The notes: generated by a model from the sequence alone, not told the origin. A stretch of 34,148 bases of DNA from Kribbella sandramycini (GCF_013131805.1 NZ_JABJRC010000019.1:1-34148); one strand, 5' to 3'. Numbered from the stretch's first letter, positions 23,905-31,872 are shown. Numbers and translations are program-made.

Positions 23905-25365
23905 ATGATGCGCACCGTGACCGAACCAGGAAGCCAGCGTGCGCACGACCGGCTGCCGCCGTCAGAGGCGGATCCGGCCGTCGCAGGGCTGACCGTGGGC
24001 CTCGGTGGGCGCTCCGGGCGGTTCGCCCGGCTCAGCTCGTCCTGGTGGACGCCGCTGCGGATCGCGCTCGCGGTGTGCACGATCACCTTCGGCCTCGGTG
24101 TCCTCCAGAAGGCGCCCTGTATGGACGTCGGCTGGGACCGGCAGAACTGGCGGCCCTTCAAGGCGCTCTGCTACTCAGACATCGGCTTCCTCTACCAGGA
24201 GCGTGGTTTCGCCGAAGGCAACCGGCCGTTCCTGGACACCGGCAACTACCCGGTGCTGGAGTACCCGGTGCTGACCGGCGGGTTCATGGAGGCGGCCGCC
24301 CAGATCACCTGGCTGTTCACCGGTGACCCGAAACAGGACCTCACCGAGGCGCAGAAGCGGGACACGGCCGGCGTCTTCTTCGTCGTGAACATCGCGCTGC
24401 TCTTCCTCTGCGCTCTGGTCATCGTCGGCCTGACAGTCGCAACCGCCCGCGGTGTCGAAACCCGCCCCGGTGCGGCGCGCGGGCAGCCACTGGATGCGCT
24501 GTACGTCGCTGCCGCACCAGTGCTGGCGGTGACGTCCACGATCAACTGGGACCTGTTCGCTGTTGCGCTGACAGCGGGAGCGATGTTCGCCTGGTCCCGT
24601 GGGAAGCCGATCTGGTTCGGCGTCCTGCTCGGTCTGGGCACTGCGGCGAAGTTCTACCCGTTCCTGCTGCTGGGGCCGTTGCTGATCATTTGTCTGCGCG
24701 GCCGCAAGCTGTGGCCGTTCTTCCAGGCCGTGATCGGTGCGGTGGTCGCCTGGGGTCTGGTGAACGCTCCGATCTACCTGCTCGCCAAGAACGAGTGGAT
24801 GTCGTTCTGGACGTTCAACGACGAGCGGGAGAGTGACTACGGCTCGATCTGGTACGTGCTGAAGCTGGCCAAGCACGAGGTTGCCGACGTCAACCAGCTG
24901 AACATCGTGATCTTCGCGGGCCTGTGTCTGTCGATCGCGATACTCGGGCTGATGGCGCCCAGACCGCCGCGCTTTGCTCAACTCGCGTTCCTGGTGGTCG
25001 CGGCGTTCCTGCTGATCAACAAGGTGTACTCACCGCAGTACGTGCTCTGGCTGCTGCCGCTGGTCGCGCTGGCCCGGCCGCGGTTGCGGGACTGGCTGAT
25101 CTGGCAGGCCTGTGAGTGCTTCTACTGGATGCTCGTGTGGATGCATCTGGCGCAATTCCTCGCACCGGGCAATCCGGACGTGCCGGACCGGATCTACTGG
25201 CTCTCGGTCATCCTGCGGATGGCCGGCACGCTGTGGCTGATGCTGGTCGTTGCGCGGGACATCCTGCTACCGGAGAAGGACCCGGTGCGGCAGGGCGACG
25301 TCGTCGACGATCCGAGTGACGGCGTTGCGTCCGGCGTACGGTCGCGGGAGCTGGCGACAGTCTGA
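23905..25365 (+). CDS. GT87-family polyprenyl-phosphate mannosyltransferase-like protein
   Basis: 486 aa with about ten membrane helices. The first extracytoplasmic loop holds CYSDIGFLYQERGF and NYPVLEYPVLTGGFM, a layout typical of GT87 (PF09594) enzymes that take mannose from polyprenyl-phosphate mannose. VYSPQYVLWLLPLVALARPR near the C-terminus is also typical. It resembles the actinobacterial protein found beside penicillin-binding protein genes (Rv0051 type, from memory). The start is uncertain: ATG 23905, ATG 23908, or GTG 23917, the last giving MTEPGSQR and lying seven nt after GATGAT. Its stop codon directly abuts that of the convergent gene. A 9-bp hairpin just beyond the stop lies inside that gene. 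Confidence 0.85.
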   Translation: MMRTVTEPGSQRAHDRLPPSEADPAVAGLTVGLGGRSGRFARLSSSWWTPLRIALAVCTITFGLGVLQKAPCMDVGWDRQNWRPFKALCYSDIGFLYQERGFAEGNRPFLDTGNYPVLEYPVLTGGFMEAAAQITWLFTGDPKQDLTEAQKRDTAGVFFVVNIALLFLCALVIVGLTVATARGVETRPGAARGQPLDALYVAAAPVLAVTSTINWDLFAVALTAGAMFAWSRGKPIWFGVLLGLGTAAKFYPFLLLGPLLIICLRGRKLWPFFQAVIGAVVAWGLVNAPIYLLAKNEWMSFWTFNDERESDYGSIWYVLKLAKHEVADVNQLNIVIFAGLCLSIAILGLMAPRPPRFAQLAFLVVAAFLLINKVYSPQYVLWLLPLVALARPRLRDWLIWQACECFYWMLVWMHLAQFLAPGNPDVPDRIYWLSVILRMAGTLWLMLVVARDILLPEKDPVRQGDVVDDPSDGVASGVRSRELATV

Positions 25366-26304
25366 TCAGAGGGCAAGCTTTGCGACGTCGAGGTTGCCGC
25401 CGCTGACCACAGCGGCGGTGACTCCGGCAACGCGAGCACTGCTCTCGAGGAGGGCCGCGAACGGCGCCGCCGCGGCCGGCTCCAGCGCCAGCTTGGTGCG
25501 GGACATCACCAGCCGGGTCGCTTGTAGCAGTGCGTCCTCGGAGACGCGTACGACGTCGTCGACGTACTGCTGGATGAGTGGGAAGTTGCGGGTACCGCAG
25601 ATCGGCGCGGCGAGGCCGTCGGCGATCGAACGGGCCGTGGGCAGGCGCTGCGGCTCCCCGGCGGCGAGGCTGCGGCTGACGACGTCCGCCTGCTCCGGCT
25701 CGATGCCGATCACGCGGATGGTCGGCTTGAGCAGTTTGACGGCCACGGCGACACCTGAGATCAGCCCACCGCCGCCGATCGGAACCAGCACGGTGTCGAT
25801 CTCCGGGCGATCTTCGAGAAGTTCGAGGCCGAGGCTGCCGTGGCCGGTGATCACGTCCTCGTCGTCGAACGGGTGAACGCCGGTGAGAGAGCGCTCTGTA
25901 CGGATCTCGTCGTACGCCGCCAGCAGGTCGCCCTCGACCAGTTCGACGGTCGCGCCGTAGGCCCGCGCTGCGTCGATCTTGGCCGGTACGGCGGTCTTCG
26001 CCATCACCACGGTCGCCGGAATCCCCGCGTCCCGCGCGGCCCACGCGAGCGCGCCGGCCGCATTACCCGCGGACACCGTCACCACACCGCGCCGCCGCTC
26101 GTCGTCCGTCAGCCGCAACAGCTTCGTCAGCAGACCGCGGACCTTGAAACTGCCCGTCTTCTGAAACAGCTCCGCCTTCAGCACCAGCTCCCCACCGCCA
26201 CCCGCGAACTGCGCGTCGAGCGCCGTCGACGTGAGCAGGGGAGTGCGATGGATGCGCCCGCGCAACTGCTCCGCAGCCGCCTGAATCTCCACGAGCGCAG
26301 GCAT
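25366..26304 (-). CDS. PLP-dependent threonine dehydratase/serine racemase-like enzyme
   Basis: 312 aa, fold type II PLP enzyme, probably deaminating serine or threonine to an oxoacid or racemising serine. The Schiff-base lysine is K54 in KTGSFKVRG. The substrate loop is SAGNAAGALA, and the phosphate-binding glycine loop is PIGGGGLISG. No C-terminal ACT regulatory domain is present, so feedback by isoleucine is unlikely and it is probably catabolic. The ATG at 26304 follows TAGAGT and six nt, a leaderless start. TACTAA direct repeats lie further upstream. A GAGAGAGCGCTCTG motif (25885-25898) is inside the gene. Confidence 0.9.
   Translation of the reverse strand: MPALVEIQAAAEQLRGRIHRTPLLTSTALDAQFAGGGGELVLKAELFQKTGSFKVRGLLTKLLRLTDDERRRGVVTVSAGNAAGALAWAARDAGIPATVVMAKTAVPAKIDAARAYGATVELVEGDLLAAYDEIRTERSLTGVHPFDDEDVITGHGSLGLELLEDRPEIDTVLVPIGGGGLISGVAVAVKLLKPTIRVIGIEPEQADVVSRSLAAGEPQRLPTARSIADGLAAPICGTRNFPLIQQYVDDVVRVSEDALLQATRLVMSRTKLALEPAAAAPFAALLESSARVAGVTAAVVSGGNLDVAKLAL
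25397..25418 (+). terminator. Possible intragenic terminator for the GT87 transcript
   Basis: CCGCCGCTG-ACCA-CAGCGGCGG is a perfect 9-bp stem with a four-base loop, about 30 nt past the GT87 stop, but inside the convergent dehydratase gene. There is no intergenic space between the two genes, so this hairpin is the only terminator candidate I see. Confidence 0.35.
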
Positions 26305-26310
26305 ACGCCG

Positions 26311-26341
26311 ACTCTAAATGTCTACTAAGTTAATGTACTAA
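26311..26341 (-). promoter_or_regulatory. Leaderless promoter with TACTAA direct repeats
   Basis: On the minus strand TAGAGT (26316-26311) is six nt before the ATG at 26304. Upstream, TACTAA occurs twice on the plus strand (26323-26328 and 26336-26341), 13 bp apart, across the spacer and -35 area. The stretch is unusually AT-rich for this window. A regulator binding there could control the dehydratase gene and perhaps the divergent whiB-like gene. Confidence 0.5.
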
Positions 26342-26365
26342 CGACCATATTCCGAGACGCGCCTC

Positions 26366-26391
26366 GGAGAGCGCTCCCCGGCCCTTACCGT
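26366..26391 (+). promoter_or_regulatory. whiB-like promoter: palindrome plus leaderless -10
   Basis: TACCGT (26386-26391) is six nt before the ATG at 26398. GGAGAGCGCTCCCC (26366-26379), a near-palindrome with the AGCGCT core, lies between the expected -35 and the -10 boxes, where a bound repressor would block transcription. It belongs to the same motif family as 3476-3491. Confidence 0.5.
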
Positions 26392-26397
26392 TTTTCC

Positions 26398-26658
26398 ATG
26401 AGGCCGACACTGACCGTGATCGTTGACCCCGCCGACCGCTGGATGGACCGCGCCGCCTGCGCCGGCCAGGCCGGCGCCTTCGACGAGACCGCGACCCGCT
26501 TCGAACAGCGCAAAGCCCGCGAGCTCTGCCTCTCCCACTGCCCCGTCCTCGCCGAATGCCACGCCTGGGCCCGCCGCACCAAATACACCGGCACCGCCGC
26601 CGGCCAAACCCTCCTAGAAGGCCGCCGCCGAGGCCACCCCAACACCGCCGCCAGCTAA
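26398..26658 (+). CDS. WhiB-family iron-sulphur regulator with CxxxC motif
   Basis: 86 aa (PF02467). Four cysteines that would hold a 4Fe-4S cluster: C21, C44, C48 and C54. The spacing between the second and third is three residues (CLSHC), not the usual two. I recall this variant from mycobacterial WhiB5. The usual G-[VI]-W-G-G turn is replaced by YTGTAAGQ, a form seen in some small Wbl proteins, followed by a basic tail (EGRRRGH) likely to contact DNA. Start chosen from the leaderless promoter and the compact length. Target genes and signal cannot be told; redox or nitric oxide sensing is typical of the family. Confidence 0.85.
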   Translation: MRPTLTVIVDPADRWMDRAACAGQAGAFDETATRFEQRKARELCLSHCPVLAECHAWARRTKYTGTAAGQTLLEGRRRGHPNTAAS

Positions 26659-26661
26659 CCC

Positions 26662-27073
26662 ACCCCACCGACGCGACCTCCAACGCACCCCACCGACGCG
26701 CCTTCGGCTGCAACCCACCGCACTTGCTGGACGCGACTTCCGTCGCACCCGCCGACGCGCCGTCGGCTGCAACCCACCGCCAGCTGCCCCCGCTCCCCCC
26801 ACCCGAGCAGCTGACCCCCGCCGTACATCGCCGACGCGACTTCCGCCGCACCTGGCTACCGGCTGACCTCCGCCGTACCTGGCCGACGCGACTTCGGCCG
26901 CGCCCGGCCACCGGCTGACCCCGCCGTACCTCGCCGACGCGACCTCCGCCGCACCCGCCGACGCAACCCACCTCAGGGGCAGGCGCTCCGCACTCCTACT
27001 GCTTTCCTCGGCCGCTGGATTGCCGACCTAGGCAAAGTCTCCGGCCGCGTCGGCCAACCGGAGTGGGGGATGC
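26662..27073. repeat. 52-bp tandem repeat and degenerate GACGCG repeats
   Basis: This 412-bp gap between the whiB-like and ATP-grasp genes holds three copies of a 52-bp unit starting at 26810, 26862 and 26914 (each opening GCTGAC). There are seven GACGCG boxes in all (26670, 26695, 26730, 26754, 26833, 26885, 26936), followed by weak inverted arms such as GCGAC-TTCC-GTCGC. 52 is not a multiple of three, so coding is unlikely. No promoter or gene is seen in 26959-27073. Confidence 0.75.
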
Positions 27074-27922
27074 TCAGAGTTGGGCGGCGACTGCTCCGGC
27101 GAGGTAGTTGGCGGCAGGGGGGTGTTCGGGGAAGAACAGGTAGGGCTCGATCAGCTCGAGCTCCATGAGCAGGAAGCGTCCGTTGACGACGACACCGTCG
27201 ACGCGTGCGTAGGTGGTCGGCGATCCCGCGGCGGTGAGCGCTCTCTCGGCGCTCTCCAGGATCGCGGGCGCCGGTTCCTCGAGCGTCGCGACGCCACCGA
27301 ACATCGGCTGCACCCGGTAGTCACCAGCCACCGGGCGCTTGACGACCGCGTGACTGAACGCGCCGCCGAAGTACAGCAACGACCACTCGCCGTCGGTCTG
27401 GATCTCGGGCAGAAACGGCTGCACCAGGTAGACGGCGTCCGGCAGCGCGGTCATCGCGTCACTCAGCTCGGCCGACCCGGCCACCCCGCGGACGGTGTTG
27501 TGCGCGGCGCCGCTCACGGTCGGCTTGATCACGATCTGCTGCCCGTCGAGCCCGGCGACGACCTCGCGCAGGCACGCGCCGGCCGCAACCTGCGACGGCA
27601 CGATCGCGACCCCGCGCTCCCGCAGTTCGAGCAGGTAGCGCTTGTCGCTGTTCCAGCGGATCAGGTCGGTCTCGTTCAGCACCGGCACGCCGGACTTGTC
27701 CAGCAGTCCGAGCCATTCGGTGAACTCGACGTGCCGCTTGTAGTAGTCCCACACCGAGCGGATCAGGACGGCGTCGTACGCGGACCAGTCGACCGACGGG
27801 TCCGTCCAGACCGCGGGGATCGCGTCGAGGCCGGCGGCCTCGAACGCCTCCACCAGCGGCCGCTCCTCGGGGAGCAGCTCGGGCCAGTCGGCCGAGGTCG
27901 CGATGGCGATGCGTTTGGTCAC
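27074..27922 (-). CDS. ATP-grasp ligase-like protein
   Basis: 282 aa, of the RimK/glutathione-synthetase-like ATP-grasp group. An N-terminal Rossmann-like domain (IAIATSADWPELLPEERPLV, YDAVLIRSVWDYY) is followed by the nucleotide-binding domain (QQIVIKPTVSGAAHNT, YLVQPFLPEI, GEWSLLYFGG) and the metal-binding end (YARVDGVVVNGRFLLMELEL, then EPYLFF). It would join an acid to an amine with ATP; the substrates are unknown. The GTG start lies five nt after the stop of the upstream GT87-like gene, so the two form an operon. The frame uses an AGA codon inside a GAGAGAGCGCTC motif (27236-27247). Confidence 0.85.
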   Translation of the reverse strand: MTKRIAIATSADWPELLPEERPLVEAFEAAGLDAIPAVWTDPSVDWSAYDAVLIRSVWDYYKRHVEFTEWLGLLDKSGVPVLNETDLIRWNSDKRYLLELRERGVAIVPSQVAAGACLREVVAGLDGQQIVIKPTVSGAAHNTVRGVAGSAELSDAMTALPDAVYLVQPFLPEIQTDGEWSLLYFGGAFSHAVVKRPVAGDYRVQPMFGGVATLEEPAPAILESAERALTAAGSPTTYARVDGVVVNGRFLLMELELIEPYLFFPEHPPAANYLAGAVAAQL

Positions 27923-27927
27923 GCTGC

Positions 27928-29250
27928 TCAGTGTTGGCGGGCGATGGTTGCCGCGTCAAACTGCTTAACAGTCCGCAGACGGTGACGTAACGTAGTCGCG
28001 ATGACAACGATGACAGCCGCGGCCAGGTAACTCAGCCCTTGCCGGGTCTCGTGCCCGAAGTTCGCGTACGCGACGTACGCCGCCAGCGGTACCGCGATCC
28101 ATTCGGGACGCCGAGCCAGCGCGACGAGCGCGATCAACGGCAGTCCGTACCAGGGATACGTCGGCGTCGCGATCAGCAGGGCGGCGCCGTACAGCCAACA
28201 GCAGGTGACGGCGAGCGGCTCGCGCCCGCGGCGTCGGAACGCGAGCACGGAGAGCGCTCCCGCGAGGATCACGGCAACCACTTGTCGTGCCTCAGGAGGC
28301 AGCAGCAGCGCGAGAATCGCCGACCGGGAGCTGCCGTCGGAGAACCCCTCCTGCGTTAGATACCCAGGCAGGAACCCGACCACCAGTACGCCGGACGCCG
28401 CCACGTACGGAACGTAACTCGCGACAAAGGTGCCCAAAGCAACGGCTGACTGCCGGACGCGGAACGCGGGGATCAGCAGTAACGGCAGCAGCTTCACACT
28501 CGCCGCCGCGCCGAGCAGTACTCCGGCGAGCTTCGGACGCCGGGCCGCGACCAGCACCGCGGCGGTGATCAGGAACGCGCCGAGCACATCGACATGAGCG
28601 GCGTTCCCGGCCTCGAGCACCACGATCGGTGACCAACCCCACAGCGCCGCCCAGCGTCGATCGGCCACGTTCACCGCGAGTAGCCAGGTGAGCGCGACCG
28701 CGAGCAGTGCCGCGGCGATCTGCACTCCCAGCGTCCCGGCCGGCCACGGTGTCACCGCGGCCACCGCCGCGAAGTACACCTGCGCCACCGGCGGATAGAT
28801 CGTCGGCACCCGCGGCCGGTTGATCTTCGTCCGCGGATCGTCCGCCGAGGCCGCCGCGACCGCCGCCGGATCTCCGGAGATCCGCGGGGGAGCGCTCTCT
28901 CCCGATCTCTCCGCCGCCGACAACCCCGGAAACAGCACCGGATCCCGCAGCCGGGCCAGCGCATCATCCAGAGGCACATGCCCGTACGGCGAGTGCCCCG
29001 CCACCTGCACCCGCCCGTCCCACACGTACCGATAAGCGTCCGTACTGGTGATCGGCGCCACCAGCAACCCCGGCGCCTGACAAACCGCGGCAACCACCAC
29101 CACCCCGAAAACCCCCACCCCCCGCCCGAACCGCCAAACCAGCCACCCCACCCCCAAAACCCCACCCACCAGCACCACGTTGGCCCACCCCCCAACCCCC
29201 GCAGCCCAAACCACCCCCACAGCACCCCCCACCGCACCCCCACCCGCCAC
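27928..29250 (-). CDS. GT87/GT-C type polytopic mannosyltransferase-like protein
   Basis: About 440 aa, with about ten membrane helices. The first outer loop has STDAYRYVWDGRVQVAGHSPYGHVP and RVPTIYPPVAQVYF, typical of GT-C enzymes that use polyprenyl-phosphate mannose. VLLGAAASVKLLPLLLIP and TPTYPWYGLPLIAL are further family signatures. The open frame continues to 29484, but its upstream part translates a 54-bp DNA repeat (29261-29314 and 29436-29489) into Gly/Arg-rich sequence and is probably not protein. A GTG near 29250 (or 29178) is preferred, without a clear ribosome site. Two AGCGCTC-type motifs lie inside (28249-28261 and 28886-28903). It shares an operon with the ATP-grasp gene. Confidence 0.78.
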   Translation of the reverse strand: MAGGGAVGGAVGVVWAAGVGGWANVVLVGGVLGVGWLVWRFGRGVGVFGVVVVAAVCQAPGLLVAPITSTDAYRYVWDGRVQVAGHSPYGHVPLDDALARLRDPVLFPGLSAAERSGESAPPRISGDPAAVAAASADDPRTKINRPRVPTIYPPVAQVYFAAVAAVTPWPAGTLGVQIAAALLAVALTWLLAVNVADRRWAALWGWSPIVVLEAGNAAHVDVLGAFLITAAVLVAARRPKLAGVLLGAAASVKLLPLLLIPAFRVRQSAVALGTFVASYVPYVAASGVLVVGFLPGYLTQEGFSDGSSRSAILALLLPPEARQVVAVILAGALSVLAFRRRGREPLAVTCCWLYGAALLIATPTYPWYGLPLIALVALARRPEWIAVPLAAYVAYANFGHETRQGLSYLAAAVIVVIATTLRHRLRTVKQFDAATIARQH

Positions 29251-29905
29251 CCACCCACCCCGCGTCCCACCCAGCAACCATCGGCTCCGGCCCCCGCCAG
29301 TCGCCCCACCCGCCAACCGCCCACCCCGCGCCCGACCCCGCGGCCCGTCACCCCGCCTCCTGCTCACGATCCACCCACCCCGCGTCCCGTCCGCCAACCG
29401 CCGCCCCGTGCCGTCCGCCAACCACCCACCCACCACGCGTCCCACCCAGCAACCACCGGCTCCGGCCCCCGCCGGTCGCCCCACCCGCCCCCACGCAGCA
29501 GCCCGTCACCCCGCTTCCCACCCACGAACCACTGACTCCACGTCCCACCCGGCAGCCACCGGCCCCGACCCTTACCGGTCAACGCACCAAACCTCCAGCC
29601 GCCCCGAAGGCGATCGGCATGCCCGCAGGCGGCCCGGCCGTCCTGACGTCGATCGGCGTCCCCGCAGGTTGCTGAGTTGTCCTGACGTCGATTGGTGTGT
29701 CCGCCGATTCCCCAGTCGTCTCGGCGTCGGCCGGCGTGCTCGCGCGCTGCCCAGTCGCCCCGGCGGGACCTGGCAGTTCCATCGGCACCGACCGACCGGG
29801 CTACCGCGGCTGGCTTGCCGTCTGGCGAGTGTGCGTGGGTGCTCTCCTCCCGCGCTGATGCGGAGCTGCTGCCACCCTCGCGGCCAGCGCCGGGCTGCCG
29901 GCGGG
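29251..29905. repeat. Repeat-rich intergenic region (54-bp and 39-bp repeats)
   Basis: About 650 bp with no convincing gene. A 54-bp unit at 29261-29314 recurs at 29436-29489 with two mismatches, and a degenerate third copy begins near 29541. A different 39-bp unit containing TCCTGACGTCGAT starts at 29641 and 29680, with a weaker third copy after it. 39 is a multiple of three, and the minus strand would read TPIDVRT...PAG repeats of 13 residues in a 69-codon frame (29579-29788). That frame lacks a ribosome site and a known family, so I do not call it a gene. Confidence 0.7.
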
Positions 29906-31162
29906 TCATGCGGTGCGGCGGAGGGTTAGGAAGGCTCGGTGTGGGGTTCGCCAGTCTTCGGTGGGGTGGAGGTGGGCGGTGCGGGCGTGGCGGAGGAGGG
30001 CGTGAGCGCCGACGCGGGCCCAGGGGAGAGGTGTGGAGCGGCGGCCGCTGGTCGTGCGGAGGATGAGGGGAGTGGGGTCGTCGAGGTCGTCGTCGGGATC
30101 GACCTCGACGAGGACGAGCCCGTTCGGCCGCACCAGCTCGGCGCACCGGCGGAGCAGATCAGCCGGGTCCCCGCCGATGCCGATGTTGCCGTCCATCAGT
30201 ACGACGCTGCCCCACCGCCCCTCACCTGGCAGCCGCTCCTGCACCGGACGCCGAAGCGCCGCCGCACCGCGCGACGTCGTCAACGAAACCGCCTGCGGCG
30301 ACACATCGACCCCGAGTGCCGGAATCCCTTGCTCAGCAAGCGCTGTCACGATCCGCCCCGGTCCACACCCGATGTCCAGCACCGGGCCCTCGCACCGGCT
30401 CAACGCCAGCCGATCGACCTCGTCCGCGGGCGACTGCCACCGCTCCAGCTCGGACAGCGACGGAACCGTCCGTCCATCGATGCCGGTGGCAACAACTCGC
30501 GCGGTCCCGTCCAGCGCCCGTTCGAAGAGCAGCCCAGGATGCGCCGAGTGCTGCAGCCGCCGGAACAACCGCGACATCCGCAACCCGGGGTACGCGGCAG
30601 CGATCGCTGCCGCATCCTCCGGCGTATCCATGTCCCGCAACGTCGGCAGCAACAACACCCGCAACCCGAGATCCAGCAAACGCCGCAGCTGATCGCGCCC
30701 GGTGTGCGACGTCGACATCGGTACGCCGAGCAGCGCCCGCCGATCCGGCTCCCGCAACCCCAGGCACCAGTACCCGCCGTCCTCGGTCAGCCCCAGCACG
30801 GCGTCGTACCCCGGCCAATGAAACCCGAGCAACTCGGCCGGCAGTTGCGGTGTATCCATCCCGACCAGCAGCATCGGCGTCCCGTCGAAGACATCCGCGA
30901 ACGCGAATGCCAGCCGCTCGTCCAGCCCACCCCCGCGCTGCGCGACGACCTCGAACCCGCCCGGCAGCCACGCCCCTGGCTCGCCCTCCAGCACCACCAC
31001 ACGACGACTTGCGGACGCCGACGCCACCGTCGTCAACGTGTCGATCAACGACGCGCGCGCCAGTGCGGCCGCCTCCGCGGCGGTGAACTCGGTCTGCAGC
31101 CGCGTCTTGACGCGGCCGGGGAGCGGTTCCTTGGCGATCACGATCAGAGTGCCGGCCGTCAT
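29906..31162 (-). CDS. Fused DUF2064 glycosyltransferase and SAM methyltransferase
   Basis: 418 aa in one frame. Residues 1-200 are a TIGR04282/DUF2064-type GT-A domain (TLIVIAKEPLPGRVKTRLQ, LLVGMDTPQLP with the DxD-like site, LGLTEDGGYWCLGLREP, RDMDTPEDA). Residues about 235-418 are a class I methyltransferase (VLDIGCGPGRIVTALAEQG, GVDVSP, VVLMDGNIGIGGDP, NGLVLVEVDP). These are usually separate neighbouring genes as far as I recall; the fusion would couple sugar transfer and methylation. The ATG at 31162 overlaps the GT2 stop (ATGA). The long upstream extension of the frame is the shadow of the GT2 gene. It is the second gene of an operon driven from the 31.8-kb promoter. Confidence 0.87.
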   Translation of the reverse strand: MTAGTLIVIAKEPLPGRVKTRLQTEFTAAEAAALARASLIDTLTTVASASASRRVVVLEGEPGAWLPGGFEVVAQRGGGLDERLAFAFADVFDGTPMLLVGMDTPQLPAELLGFHWPGYDAVLGLTEDGGYWCLGLREPDRRALLGVPMSTSHTGRDQLRRLLDLGLRVLLLPTLRDMDTPEDAAAIAAAYPGLRMSRLFRRLQHSAHPGLLFERALDGTARVVATGIDGRTVPSLSELERWQSPADEVDRLALSRCEGPVLDIGCGPGRIVTALAEQGIPALGVDVSPQAVSLTTSRGAAALRRPVQERLPGEGRWGSVVLMDGNIGIGGDPADLLRRCAELVRPNGLVLVEVDPDDDLDDPTPLILRTTSGRRSTPLPWARVGAHALLRHARTAHLHPTEDWRTPHRAFLTLRRTA

Positions 31163-31809
31163 CGCTTCAGCACCTTCGACATGTCGACCACGGCCCGCGC
31201 CGCGCCGAGCGGCGTACCGGTCACCTTCGAACGGCCGGACCGCGGCAGATAGTCGACGTCGACCTCGGCGATCCGCCAGCCGTCGTCCGCGGCCCGGACG
31301 ACGGTCTCCAGCGGGTAACCCGAACGGCGGTCCGCCAGGTCGAGGCCGAGCAACGCCGTACGCCGAGCCGCGCGCATCGGCCCGAGGTCGCGCAGGACGA
31401 CGCCGGTGCGGCGCCGGATCCGCCGGGACAGCTCGGCGTTCGCGAGCCGGAGGTGCCACGGCCAGACGTGCCGAGAGACCGCTCTCCGGCGTCCGATCAT
31501 CAGGTCCGCGTTGCCGGCCAACACAGGAGCGGTGACGCGGACCAGTTGGCGCGGGTCGAGGGACGCATCGGCGTCCATGAACGCGACGACGTCCGCCTCC
31601 GCGGCCTCCAGGCCCGCGTGACAGGCGGCGCCGTACCCGCGGATCGAGCAATGGACCACGGTCGCGCCGAGGCGCTCGGCAACCTCCACCGAGCCGTCTC
31701 GCGAACCGTTGTCGACGACAACCGCGCGTACTCCGTCCGGGAGCCGCCCGAGCACCCAGGGCAGGGCCGCGGCCTCATCGAGACAAGGGAGAACCAGATC
31801 GACATCCAC
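31159..31809 (-). CDS. GT2 family glycosyltransferase
   Basis: 216 aa. The GT-A fold has VDLVLPCLDEAAALPWVLG, VVVDNGSRDGSVEVA, GYGAACHAGLEAA and the metal site FMDADASLDP. SGYPLETVVRAADDGWRIAEVDVDYLPR is the usual acceptor-side end. No membrane helices are seen, so it is cytoplasmic. The GTG at 31809 is favoured over the ATG at 31830 because TACGGT lies exactly six nt upstream, a leaderless start. The gene is divergent from the response regulator and the intergenic region holds paired TACGG repeats. A GAGAG-N4-CTCTC inverted repeat (31473-31486), read in part as AGA and TCT codons, is inside the gene. Confidence 0.88.
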   Translation of the reverse strand: MDVDLVLPCLDEAAALPWVLGRLPDGVRAVVVDNGSRDGSVEVAERLGATVVHCSIRGYGAACHAGLEAAEADVVAFMDADASLDPRQLVRVTAPVLAGNADLMIGRRRAVSRHVWPWHLRLANAELSRRIRRRTGVVLRDLGPMRAARRTALLGLDLADRRSGYPLETVVRAADDGWRIAEVDVDYLPRSGRSKVTGTPLGAARAVVDMSKVLKR

Positions 31810-31815
31810 TCCTCG

Positions 31816-31821
31816 ACCGTA
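31816..31821 (-). promoter_or_regulatory. -10 box of the GT2 operon, leaderless
   Basis: TACGGT on the minus strand is six nt before the GTG at 31809. The nearest TACGG-N6-TACGG site ends 35 bp further upstream. Confidence 0.5.
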
Positions 31822-31856
31822 GAGAAGCAAACCGCCGCGGAACGCTTTCCACCGCC

Positions 31857-31872
31857 TACGGATCCCTTACGG
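31857..31872 (+). promoter_or_regulatory. TACGG direct repeat pair, GT2 side
   Basis: CTACGG-N4-CTTACGG, with TACGG at 31857-31861 and 31868-31872, one helical turn (11 bp) apart. It is the same arrangement as at 31947-31962. It is a likely binding site for the OmpR-type regulator encoded next to it, which as a family binds tandem direct repeats. Confidence 0.6.

Noticed and set aside
29579..29788. 69-codon minus-strand frame with 13-residue repeats
   Set aside because: No ribosome site, no known family, and it simply follows a 39-bp DNA repeat in a repeat-rich gap; kept only as a finding.
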